From Acidobacteriota bacterium (GTDB lineage: Bacteria; Acidobacteriota; Blastocatellia; Pyrinomonadales; Pyrinomonadaceae): DNA of 34,970 nucleotides. Position 1 is the stretch's first letter; each line of letters opens with the position of its first letter. The notes under the pieces were generated by a model. It was not told where the DNA came from, made no database searches, and saw only the letters and a list, made by a program, of their open reading frames with translations. Both the position numbers and the translations under genes were made by a program. This document shows, one piece after another, positions 1-7,464 of this stretch. The stretch spans positions 1 to 34,970 of the forward strand of contig JAEZIT010000137.1 in assembly GCA_023436495.1 (NCBI GenBank), read 5' to 3'.

Positions 1-489
1 CTCCAGGACAGACTGGGCGATCTCGGCCGGAACCGCAATAACTGCTACATCTATCATAACTTTTTTGGCCGTAGCAGCAAAACTTTTTATGTCAAAAATC
101 GGGATATTGCCAACTTTCCGGCCGATCTTTTTCTTGTCAGAGTCAAATAATGCCGCGACCGAAAAATTCGACTGTTTGAAACCGTTGTAATCCGCCAGCG
201 CCATCCCCAACCGACCGGCGCCGATAATACCTACGCGATGCTCTCTGTCCAGCCCCAAGATCTTCGTCAAATGATCCCGCAGCGATTCGACATAATACCC
301 AACGCCTCGAATTCCGAACTCTCCGAAATTCGCGAGATCTTTGCGGATCTGTGCGGAATTCAAATGGAACTGCTCCGCGAGAGCGTCAGACGAGATGGTT
401 TTCTCGCCGGCATCGGCAAGTTCGTTCAAGCAACGCAGATAAACGCTTAGGCGCTTTGTCGTGAGTTCTGAGATCTTCTCTCCCTTCAT
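1..489 (-). CDS. rex: Redox-sensing transcriptional repressor Rex (3' end beyond window)
   Basis: Rex senses the NADH/NAD+ ratio and represses genes for respiration and fermentation. Translated from the ATG at 489, 163 residues are visible before the window edge. An N-terminal winged-helix domain comes first (starts MKGEKISELTTKRLSVYLR, then SAQIRKDLANFGEFGIRGVGY, split here by description only), typical of Rex. It is followed by a Rossmann fold with the glycine-rich loop GIIGAGRLG and the segment AALFDSDKKKIG. The C-terminal domain-swapped helix is missing because the gene runs off the left end. There is no clear Shine-Dalgarno sequence before the ATG. The gene is divergent from ruvA with a short shared intergenic region. 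Identity is firm from the combined wHTH and Rossmann signatures. Rex targets often include cytochrome genes, which matters for the palindrome near 26.83 kb. Confidence 0.93.
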   Translation of the reverse strand, partial: MKGEKISELTTKRLSVYLRCLNELADAGEKTISSDALAEQFHLNSAQIRKDLANFGEFGIRGVGYYVESLRDHLTKILGLDREHRVGIIGAGRLGMALADYNGFKQSNFSVAALFDSDKKKIGRKVGNIPIFDIKSFAATAKKVMIDVAVIAVPAEIAQSVLE

Positions 490-558
490 AAGATAATTCT
501 AATTAACCAAAACGCCGTGCGGGGTGCAAGGAATGGATGACGAATGCTTTTTTTGCCG

Positions 559-587
559 TTGCCCTTCAAGTGATTTTCAATTACAAT
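559..587 (+). promoter_or_regulatory. Candidate sigma-70 promoter of ruvA operon
   Basis: A -35 element TTGCCC (559-564), a 17-base spacer and a -10 element TACAAT (582-587) lie just upstream of ruvA. The predicted transcription start is near 594, leaving a leader of about 17 bases without a Shine-Dalgarno sequence. This placement argues that the in-frame upstream ATG at 524 is not the ruvA start. Confidence 0.55.
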
Positions 588-590
588 CGC

Positions 591-606
591 GTTTCACGTG
601 TGAAAC
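591..606. promoter_or_regulatory. Palindromic operator at ruvA transcription start
   Basis: GTTTCACGTGTGAAAC is a perfect inverted repeat with 7-base arms around a GT centre. It straddles the predicted transcription start and ends four bases before the ruvA ATG. ruvAB is commonly under SOS control, so a LexA-type repressor is a natural candidate. I do not recognise the motif as a known LexA box, so the regulator is inference. Confidence 0.5.
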
Positions 607-610
607 AACA

Positions 611-1219
611 ATGATCGCATTTTTAGCAGGAAAACTTTTAGAGAAACATGCAAATACCGTGATCGTGGACGTTCGCGGCGTCGGATATGAGGTCAGCATT
701 CCGCTTTCGACCTATTACGAGCTCGGCGAACCCGGCGCCGCGGTCGAACTCCGCATCTACACGCACGTTCGCGAAGACGCGATCCAGCTTTTTGGATTCA
801 AGACAAACCGCGAACGCGATCTGTACCTGAAACTGATCTCGGTCCAGGGAATCGGTGCGAAGTCGGGAATCACAATGCTTTCGGGCATGAGCTCAGACGA
901 GATAGTTGCCGCGATCCGCACGGACAACGTTGCCCGATTGACTTCCATACCCGGCGTCGGAAAGAAAACCGCGGAACGCCTTGTTATAGAGCTTCGCGAC
1001 AAGATAGGCGATCTGCTGGACGCCGGTACTGCGGGTAAAACCACGGCTCCCGGTCCTACGGAAGGTGACGCGGTTTTGGACGATGCTCTGTCGGCTCTCG
1101 TTAATCTTGGATATCAACGTGCGGCAGCAGAAAAAGCGCTCAAGCAGGCGGTGAAAGACGGTGCGGAGATGACCGTACAGAAGCTTTTGCGGCGAAGCCT
1201 TCAGTTGCTTGCGAAGTAA
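611..1219 (+). CDS. ruvA: Holliday junction DNA helicase subunit RuvA
   Basis: RuvA binds Holliday junctions as a tetramer and loads the RuvB motor for branch migration. The 202-residue product begins MIAFLAGKLLEK, the usual RuvA start, and has the usual length. Visible parts are the N-terminal OB fold (VDVRGVGYEVSIPLSTYYEL), two helix-hairpin-helix motifs (LISVQGIGAKSG and LTSIPGVGKKTAERLVIELRDK) and a C-terminal RuvB-contact domain (VLDDALSALVNLGYQRAAAEKAL), linked by a Thr/Gly/Pro-rich stretch. An in-frame ATG at 524 would add 29 Cys-rich residues unlike the family, and the promoter lies within that extension, so 611 is preferred. ruvB follows one gene later. The function call is firm. Confidence 0.96.
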   Translation: MIAFLAGKLLEKHANTVIVDVRGVGYEVSIPLSTYYELGEPGAAVELRIYTHVREDAIQLFGFKTNRERDLYLKLISVQGIGAKSGITMLSGMSSDEIVAAIRTDNVARLTSIPGVGKKTAERLVIELRDKIGDLLDAGTAGKTTAPGPTEGDAVLDDALSALVNLGYQRAAAEKALKQAVKDGAEMTVQKLLRRSLQLLAK

Positions 1220-1222
1220 TAG

Positions 1223-1984
1223 ATGTTCGATCTTTACAGGAAAATCGAAGAGGACGTTTCCCTGCTCGACCGCAAGGCCGTTTTCGCATTACTCTACACG
1301 GCTGTTGCACTGACGTGTACCTATTATTTCAAGAACGCTGAATTCGTCATGTCTGCTGTCCGCGGAACGTACCTGGAAGGCGCGGCGTCGTCGATCTTTG
1401 ACTCCAAAGCGAATAATCTGCCGGCACTCGGCTACTGGGTTTTAATCGTCACGTTGTTCTATGTTGCTATTCCGGTGATCGCAGTGAAGCTGCATTTCCG
1501 CGAACGGCTAAGCGATTACGGTCTCAAACTCAAAGCCGAGCACGGTTTCTGGAAGCTATTGCTTCAGTGCTCCGCCGTTATGCTGCCGATCGTGTATTTA
1601 ATGTCGCATACCAGCGGGTTTTCGGCGAAGTACCCTTTTTTCAAGGTTTACAATGGCGAACCTTATTTTGGCCGTGCATTGCTGATATGGGAGCTAATTT
1701 ATTTCGTACAGTTTTTCGGGCTCGAATTCTTTTTCCGAGGATTTTTGGTTCACAGTTTGCGGCCGGCTCTGGGAATTTATTCGATCTTTGTGATGACGAT
1801 TCCCTATTGCATGATCCATTTCGGCAAGCCGCTGCCGGAAACATTCGCCGCTATCTTCGCCGGCGTTTTCCTGGGCTGGCTCAGCTATAAGAACGGCAAT
1901 ATCTGGCTTGGGCTCGCGCTGCATTGCATGGTGGCATTTTCGATGGACATTCTCGCGCTGCTGAACAAGGGGTTATTATTTTAA
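1223..1984 (+). CDS. CPBP-type intramembrane protease between ruvA and ruvB
   Basis: This 253-residue polytopic membrane protein belongs by motif to the CPBP (CAAX protease and bacteriocin-processing, Abi) family of intramembrane endopeptidases. Hydrophobic helices include residues about 20-36, 71-89, 113-127, 151-166, 183-198, 208-222 and 228-248. The family's first motif is normally EExxxR; here it reads LEFFFRG, keeping Glu168 and Arg172 but with Leu at the first Glu position. The later histidines His199 (MIHFGKPLPE) and His234 (LALHC) are in the expected helices. The gene starts 3 bases after ruvA stops and ends 2 bases before ruvB starts, so it is surely cotranscribed. The substrate is unknown, and a link to recombination is not implied by the family. 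Confidence 0.82.
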   Translation: MFDLYRKIEEDVSLLDRKAVFALLYTAVALTCTYYFKNAEFVMSAVRGTYLEGAASSIFDSKANNLPALGYWVLIVTLFYVAIPVIAVKLHFRERLSDYGLKLKAEHGFWKLLLQCSAVMLPIVYLMSHTSGFSAKYPFFKVYNGEPYFGRALLIWELIYFVQFFGLEFFFRGFLVHSLRPALGIYSIFVMTIPYCMIHFGKPLPETFAAIFAGVFLGWLSYKNGNIWLGLALHCMVAFSMDILALLNKGLLF

Positions 1985-1986
1985 TT

Positions 1987-3024
1987 ATGCAGGAACTTTC
2001 TTCAGAAATAAGGGACGCGTCGGCGCTCGAAGAAGAAAAACAGTTCGAACTGTCGCTTCGCCCGGCGCAGCTAGCAGAGTACATTGGCCAGAAAAAGGTC
2101 AAGGACAACCTGCGCGTTTTCATGAAGGCCGCACTTAAGCGCCGCGAAGCTCTCGACCATATTCTGCTGACCGGACCGCCCGGGGTCGGTAAGACCACGC
2201 TGTCCAACATCGTCGCCAACGAGATGGGCGCGGCGTTGAAATCCACGGCTGGTCCGATCATCGAAAAGGCCGGCGACCTCGCGGCTATCCTGACCAATCT
2301 CGAAGAGGGCGATGTGCTCTTTATCGACGAGATCCATCGCATGAGTCCTGCGATCGAAGAGATACTTTATCCGGCGATGGAGGATTACAACCTCGATATC
2401 ATGATCGGACAGGGGACGGCGGCGCGGTCGATAAAGCTCGAACTCCCGAAATTTACGCTCGTCGGCGCCACGACGCGTCCCGGCCTGATAACAGCCCCAC
2501 TTCGCGGCCGTTTCGGCATAATTTTTCACCTCGATTTTTATTCGATCGACGATCTTCGCACGATCGTGAACCGATCGGCGAACATACTGAGCGTCAGCAT
2601 TGACAGCGACGGCGCCGAAGAGATCGCACGCCGCTCTCGCGGGACGCCGCGAATTGCCAACCGCCTGCTCCGCCGCGTCCGCGATTTCGCTGAGGTCGAT
2701 TATGAAGGACACATTACGCAGGACATCGCCCGGGATGCCCTCAACAGAATGGAGGTCGACACCTTCGGCCTCGACGAAATTGACCGGAAATTACTGCTCA
2801 CGATCATCGAGAAATTCGATGGCGGGCCTGTCGGCCTCGGCACCATCGCCGCCTCGATCCACGAAGAGAAGGATTCGATCGAAGAGATAATCGAGCCGTA
2901 CCTTATGCAGATCGGATTTCTCAACCGCACACCCCGTGGGCGAATGGCAACGCGGCTGGCATACCAGCATCTTGGTATTGACCTTCCCGCGGCGGCATCA
3001 CACCCTGGCCTGTTCGAGAACTAA
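1987..3024 (+). CDS. ruvB: Holliday junction DNA helicase RuvB
   Basis: RuvB is the AAA+ hexameric motor that drives branch migration with RuvA and RuvC. The 345-residue product is of normal length. It shows Walker A GPPGVGKT (residues 63-70), Walker B LFIDEIHR with the DEIH box near 114-117, sensor-type GATTRPGLIT, the arginine-finger region LRGRFG, and a C-terminal winged-helix domain ending in the family-typical stretch with GFLNRTPRGRMAT. The ATG at 1987 was chosen because it gives the usual N-terminus and follows the CPBP stop by two bases; a longer in-frame start at 1924 would run back into that gene. ruvC is not in the window. Confidence 0.97.
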   Translation: MQELSSEIRDASALEEEKQFELSLRPAQLAEYIGQKKVKDNLRVFMKAALKRREALDHILLTGPPGVGKTTLSNIVANEMGAALKSTAGPIIEKAGDLAAILTNLEEGDVLFIDEIHRMSPAIEEILYPAMEDYNLDIMIGQGTAARSIKLELPKFTLVGATTRPGLITAPLRGRFGIIFHLDFYSIDDLRTIVNRSANILSVSIDSDGAEEIARRSRGTPRIANRLLRRVRDFAEVDYEGHITQDIARDALNRMEVDTFGLDEIDRKLLLTIIEKFDGGPVGLGTIAASIHEEKDSIEEIIEPYLMQIGFLNRTPRGRMATRLAYQHLGIDLPAAASHPGLFEN

Positions 3025-3029
3025 CTGTA

Positions 3030-3066
3030 ATAAAAAAGCAGGACGCCGCTTTCGCTAACGTCCTGC
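3030..3066 (-). terminator. Rho-independent terminator of gyrA
   Basis: GCAGGACG (3038-3045) pairs with CGTCCTGC (3059-3066) around a 13-base loop. On the minus strand the stem is followed by a run of six T, the expected terminator layout for gyrA. The hairpin also lies just after ruvB on the plus strand but lacks a T run in that direction. Confidence 0.8.
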
Positions 3067-3096
3067 CATTCATAATAGCTCGCATTCCGCCGGAGT

Positions 3097-5643
3097 CTAT
3101 TCCTCTTCGTCTGCTTCAGCTTCCAGCAGCGTCGCGCTTACCACCAGGTCGTCTTCGCCAGTCTTGATCAGCGTTACGCCCTGGGCACTGCGTCCCGTTT
3201 CGCGGATCTTGTCGACCCCGAGCCGGATCAACTTGGCCTGCTGCGTGATTATCATGATCTCGGAATCCTCTTCGACGGGGAATGCCGCTACCACTTTACC
3301 GGTCTTGGCCGTCGTCTTCATATTGATGACGCCCTTACCGCCGCGTTTGGTCAGGCGATAATTCTTCACCTGCGTCTGTTTGCCAAATCCGTTCTCGGAA
3401 ACAGAGAGTATATTCTCGTCGCCTTCTTTGGATACGGCACACACCGACACGACAAAATCGCCTTCACGCAGATTCACGCCGCGAACGCCCCGGGCTACAC
3501 GTCCCATAGGCCTGACGTCGGACTCTTCGAACCGCACGGCCATACCGTCATGGGTTGCGATAAAGATCTGGCATTTACCATCGGTAAGGATGATATCGAG
3601 AAGTTCGTCGCCGTCATCAATATTTATCGCATTGATACCGTTGACACGGATGTTCGCGTAATCCGACAGTGCGGTCTTCTTAATAACGCCCTTCTTGGTC
3701 ACCATCGTCAGATAGACCTCTTCACTGAAATCCATCACCGGCATAACCGCAACGAGCTTGCGTTCGCTGGATAGCTGTACGAGGTTCACGACCGCTTTGC
3801 CGCGTGCCGCGGCTGCAGCTTCCGGGATCTCGTGGACCTTGATCTTGTACACCCGTCCGTCGTCAGTGAAGATCATCAGGTACGCATGTGTCGAAGCAAT
3901 GAACAGGTGTTGGACGAAATCGTCGTTCTTCGCCGTCGCCCCGAGCCGGCCTTTGCCGCCGCGTCCTTGCCGCGAGTACGTCGAAACCGGCGTACGTTTG
4001 ATATAACCGGCCTTCGTAACGGTGATCGCCACGTCCTCATTCTTGATCAGGTCCTCAATCGTAAGCTCTACGCCTGCATCTACAATGACGGTACGGCGAG
4101 CGTCGCCGAACGCCTTTTTGATGTCGAGCAGCTCATCGGTAATGACCTGTCGTAGAACGCTCTCATTCGCAAGAATATTTTCGAGCTCGGCGATGTATTT
4201 GATGATCGATTCGTATTCGTCGAGGATCTTCTGGCGTTCCAGAGCCGAAAGCCTGCGAAGTTGCAGATCGAGGATCGCCTGTGCCTGAATTTCCGTAAAC
4301 GCCAAGCCGGTGATCACCTTCTGAAGATCCTTCAGAAATGCGTCCTGTGGCTTATCGACGGTAATACCACGCCATTTCTTTACCTCGCCGATGGCCCCAA
4401 AATTACCGGTCAACCATGAACGCGCTTCATCGACCGAACGCGAATTTCGGATGAGCGGAATAATATAATCGAGCGCATCGATGGCCTTGTTAAGGCCTTC
4501 TAAAATATGAGCTCTTGCCCGTGCCTTTCGAAGATCGAATTCGGTACGTCGCCTGACCACCTCTCGGCGGAAACCAACGAACGCCTCGATCATGTCCTTT
4601 AGCGTCAGCAGTTTCGGTTGGCCGTCGACGATCGCGATGTTGATAATGCCGAAAGAGCTCTGCAGCGGCGTCAGCTTGTAAAGTTTATTTAGAACGACCT
4701 GCGGTATCGCATCGCGCTTCAGCTCGATCACGACACGAATGCCCTCGCGGTTCGATTCGTCGCGGATCTCAGAGATTCCGTCGAGTTTCTTTTCGTTAAC
4801 AAGCTCAGCGATCTTTTCGATCAGCCTCGCCTTGTTCACCTGATACGGCAATTCGGTGATAACGACAGCATCACGTTCCCTGTCGCCGCGTCCTATCCGG
4901 TCGATGCCGGCCTTCGCACGCATTTGGATCACCCCGCGTCCTTCGCGGTATGCCCTGTGGATCTCTTCACGGCCGTAGATGAATCCCGCCGTCGGAAAAT
5001 CCGGGCCCGGAACGATCTTGATAAGTTCGTCCACGGTTATCTCAGGTTTCTTGATAAGGGCGACCGTCGCATCGATGATCTCGGTTAGGTTATGCGGCGG
5101 GATCTTTGTCGCCATTCCGACGGCGATACCCTCCGAACCATTGACGAGTAGGTTCGGGATCTTGGTCGGCATGACCGTCGGTTCCGAAAGCGATTCGTCG
5201 TAATTAGGTTGAAAATCGACGGTTTCCTTCTCGATGTCGGCGAGCACTTCATCCGCGAGCTTTTGCAGTCGGACCTCGGTATACCGCATCGCCGCGGCAC
5301 TGTCGCCGTCGATCGAACCGAAATTGCCCTGTCCCTGCACGAGCGGATAACGAAGCGAGAAATCCTGAGCGAGGCGTACTACCGTGTCATAAACGGCGGT
5401 GTCGCCGTGCGGGTGGTATTTGCCGATAGTATCACCGACGACACGTGCGGACTTTTTGTAAGGCTTGTTCCAGGTGTTGCCGAGTTCATGCATCGCCCAT
5501 AACACGCGGCGGTGAACGGGCTTCAATCCGTCCCGCACGTCCGGCAATGCGCGTCCGATGATGACGGACATCGCGTAATCGAGATACGACCGGCGCATCT
5601 CGTCTTCAATATTGATCTGATTGCGTTCTAAAAGTGAGTCCAT
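3097..5643 (-). CDS. gyrA: DNA gyrase subunit A
   Basis: GyrA carries the DNA cleavage and wrapping functions of the type IIA topoisomerase that introduces negative supercoils, working with GyrB. The 848-residue protein has the catalytic tyrosine Tyr121 in AAMRYTEVRL and the quinolone-region segment HPHGDTAVYD, where the position equal to E. coli Ser83 is Thr82 and that of Asp87 is Asp86; threonine there is natural in several species and is not by itself evidence of resistance. The C-terminal beta-pinwheel has a GyrA box reading QGRGGKG (about 559-565) where the canonical form is QRRGGKG, and a second box-like TKRGGKG. An acidic tail (EAEADEEE) ends the protein. gyrB is not adjacent. A terminator lies just downstream. 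Confidence 0.97.
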   Translation of the reverse strand: MDSLLERNQINIEDEMRRSYLDYAMSVIIGRALPDVRDGLKPVHRRVLWAMHELGNTWNKPYKKSARVVGDTIGKYHPHGDTAVYDTVVRLAQDFSLRYPLVQGQGNFGSIDGDSAAAMRYTEVRLQKLADEVLADIEKETVDFQPNYDESLSEPTVMPTKIPNLLVNGSEGIAVGMATKIPPHNLTEIIDATVALIKKPEITVDELIKIVPGPDFPTAGFIYGREEIHRAYREGRGVIQMRAKAGIDRIGRGDRERDAVVITELPYQVNKARLIEKIAELVNEKKLDGISEIRDESNREGIRVVIELKRDAIPQVVLNKLYKLTPLQSSFGIINIAIVDGQPKLLTLKDMIEAFVGFRREVVRRRTEFDLRKARARAHILEGLNKAIDALDYIIPLIRNSRSVDEARSWLTGNFGAIGEVKKWRGITVDKPQDAFLKDLQKVITGLAFTEIQAQAILDLQLRRLSALERQKILDEYESIIKYIAELENILANESVLRQVITDELLDIKKAFGDARRTVIVDAGVELTIEDLIKNEDVAITVTKAGYIKRTPVSTYSRQGRGGKGRLGATAKNDDFVQHLFIASTHAYLMIFTDDGRVYKIKVHEIPEAAAAARGKAVVNLVQLSSERKLVAVMPVMDFSEEVYLTMVTKKGVIKKTALSDYANIRVNGINAINIDDGDELLDIILTDGKCQIFIATHDGMAVRFEESDVRPMGRVARGVRGVNLREGDFVVSVCAVSKEGDENILSVSENGFGKQTQVKNYRLTKRGGKGVINMKTTAKTGKVVAAFPVEEDSEIMIITQQAKLIRLGVDKIRETGRSAQGVTLIKTGEDDLVVSATLLEAEADEEE

Positions 5644-5707
5644 TTTGTTTTAATATTTCGGGAAATCTCTCAGCGTTCGAAATCGTGACAAAGGCTTGGC
5701 AAAAGGC

Positions 5708-5797
5708 GTGTTCACTAATTATTTCTTGAAAATTTCAACGCATTAATGATATCTTTGATTTTACAGGAAAATTGCCTTTCAGGCAACCTGTGAACAC
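5708..5797. repeat. Inverted repeats between gyrA and the PilZ genes
   Basis: The 237-base gap between the divergent gyrA and first PilZ gene holds GTGTTCAC (5708-5715) and its exact reverse complement GTGAACAC (5790-5797). Between them sits a compact hairpin, TTGCCT-ttc-AGGCAA (5772-5786), extended by CAGG (5764-5767) with CCTG (5787-5790). I see no convincing -35/-10 pair on either strand. The repeats could be paired operator half-sites or an RNA structure. Confidence 0.5.
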
Positions 5798-5880
5798 CCG
5801 AAAAACCCTTATATTTCCTCATCAAAAGCTGAAAAGATAGTTGCTCGAACCTCAATTATTTCTCACTTTACCAATGCTTT

Positions 5881-6633
5881 ATGACCACTCCAGTGACGGA
5901 ACAGGAAGGACGTCGGATCCAGCGCATCTCGCTCCCATTGCCGAGCCGCATCGATGTCCGCGTAGACAAAAATCTGGCTTGGAATGAAATGACCCGCCTA
6001 ACTGACGTTTCGACGTTCGGGGCCGGCTTTCTCCTCAGACGCCCGCTTAAGCGAGGCAGGCTCATATTACTCACGATCCCGATGCCCCGACAGCTACGCT
6101 GTTTCGATTTTACAGAAGACCAGTACAAGGTCTGGGCTCTCGTCCGTCGATGCATCCCGACCACATCGAACGGCGAGGAACGATTTATGGTGGGAGCGGC
6201 CTTCATCGGAAAAAAACCTCCGCAAAGCTATCTCGATAATCCGTCTTATCTTTACGATATATCGCACCGCGAAGACAAAGGGATGTGGAGTATCCACCAG
6301 GTAACGGGCACCGCCGACGAAAGCGGGCTGCCCATTGAAGCTAAACGGCAAACACGTTTCTCGATCCCGGAAACCCTCGAGCTCGAGTGGATGGACGAGA
6401 ACGGCAATATCTCGGCGTCGGAAACGACCGTCACTGAGAATATCAGCCTTGGCGGCGCGGCCGTGTTCACTTCGATGGACGCCCATCCCGGAGCAATAAT
6501 GCGCGTCACGAGCCGGCAGAAGGACATAACGATCATCTCGGTCGTCCGAGCACGCCGCAAAGGCCCTGACGGCATGATTCGCCTTCACCTGGAATTTATA
6601 GACAGATTTTTTCCATTAACGGGATTAGAATAG
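5881..6633 (+). CDS. Tandem PilZ-domain protein (first of two paralogues)
   Basis: PilZ domains bind cyclic di-GMP and switch motility, adhesion or polysaccharide functions. This 250-residue soluble protein appears to hold two. The N-terminal one has RxxxR at Arg11-Arg15 (RRIQR) and the partner motif DVSTFGAG. The C-terminal one has KRQTR followed by the classic NISLGG and ends ...RLHLEFIDRFF. Between them is a segment shared with the next gene (PPxSYxxxP ... GMWxI). No membrane segment or signal peptide is seen. The ATG at 5881 has no evident Shine-Dalgarno sequence. The next gene begins 3 bases after this stop, so the two form an operon that probably arose by duplication. Ligand binding is inferred from motifs only. 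Confidence 0.85.
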   Translation: MTTPVTEQEGRRIQRISLPLPSRIDVRVDKNLAWNEMTRLTDVSTFGAGFLLRRPLKRGRLILLTIPMPRQLRCFDFTEDQYKVWALVRRCIPTTSNGEERFMVGAAFIGKKPPQSYLDNPSYLYDISHREDKGMWSIHQVTGTADESGLPIEAKRQTRFSIPETLELEWMDENGNISASETTVTENISLGGAAVFTSMDAHPGAIMRVTSRQKDITIISVVRARRKGPDGMIRLHLEFIDRFFPLTGLE

Positions 6634-6636
6634 CAA

Positions 6637-7455
6637 ATGTATTTTCACCCCCACGACACGATCAAAGGCAGTGCGGAAGCCGGTTATTCCGATAGCTTTA
6701 TGCCGACACAGAGAGAATCAGATCCTCGTTCAAAGTTCGCCTCGCCGATCGCCCTTCAAACGGTCGTGAAAGCAAAACAGAGCGACCGCAGCGTCTGGAA
6801 AGACATGGCGGAAATACACAGCGTGTCCAGCAGCGGCGCCGGGTTTTATATTCGCCGCTATTGCCATGTCGGCCAACTACTGTCGCTGATCATGCCGCTG
6901 CCGCGTCATTTGCGGCTGTATGATGAAAATACAAAGCTTTATCGCGTTTGGGGACTAGTTCAGCACTGCAGCCCCGTGTATGGCAACGACGGGGCCGCGG
7001 GCTTTCACGTAGGCGTTGCATTTGTAGGTAAGAACCCCCCTGTCAGTTATGAGATGGACCCGATGCAGAGCTACCGTATTTGCGGCATGAGCAAGGACGG
7101 CATGTGGCGCATCGAGGAAGCCGAAACACCGTTTCAGCCTCGGCGGCATTCGAGGTTTTGGAATACTCTCGAAGTTTACATTTCCGTTCTCGATGCAGAC
7201 CAGAAACCCTCACAGGGCGAAGCGACGGTAACGGAGAACATCAGCGAAAGCGGAGCGTCCGTGATCACGTCGCTGAACGCTTTTGTCGGTGATCGGATAC
7301 AGATCCAGAATAAACAGCACAACTTTACGTCGCTTGCGGTTGTGAGGAACCGAAAACTCGGGGCCGACGACCGTCCCAGGCTGCACGTTGAGTTTATTGA
7401 CGCGGAATTTCCGGTCCATTGCCTGCCGCACCCGAATTCGGAGGCAGCCAAATAA
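6637..7455 (+). CDS. Tandem PilZ-domain protein (second paralogue)
   Basis: This 272-residue relative of the preceding gene shares its two-domain plan. Its C-terminal PilZ domain is intact: RRHSR (RxxxR) and NISESG, ending RLHVEFIDAEFP. Its N-terminal domain looks degenerate, with no RxxxR and SVSSSGAG where the upstream paralogue has DVSTFGAG, so it probably binds at most one cyclic di-GMP site. The start at 6637 follows the upstream stop by 3 bases; an in-frame ATG at 6700 is an alternative and would give an N-terminus aligning better with the paralogue. The gene ends 9 bases from the convergent kinase gene, with no terminator hairpin visible between. Confidence 0.83.
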   Translation: MYFHPHDTIKGSAEAGYSDSFMPTQRESDPRSKFASPIALQTVVKAKQSDRSVWKDMAEIHSVSSSGAGFYIRRYCHVGQLLSLIMPLPRHLRLYDENTKLYRVWGLVQHCSPVYGNDGAAGFHVGVAFVGKNPPVSYEMDPMQSYRICGMSKDGMWRIEEAETPFQPRRHSRFWNTLEVYISVLDADQKPSQGEATVTENISESGASVITSLNAFVGDRIQIQNKQHNFTSLAVVRNRKLGADDRPRLHVEFIDAEFPVHCLPHPNSEAAK

Positions 7456-7464
7456 CAGGCAAGA

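Noticed and set aside
238..450. Plus-strand frame opposite rex
   Set aside because: The minus strand encodes a clear Rex protein here; the plus frame is a shadow.
524..610. N-terminal extension of RuvA from an upstream ATG
   Set aside because: The extension is Cys-rich, unlike the family, and contains the predicted promoter and operator.
3097..5643. Quinolone-resistance mutation at GyrA Thr82
   Set aside because: Threonine at this position is natural in several susceptible species, so it is not evidence of resistance.
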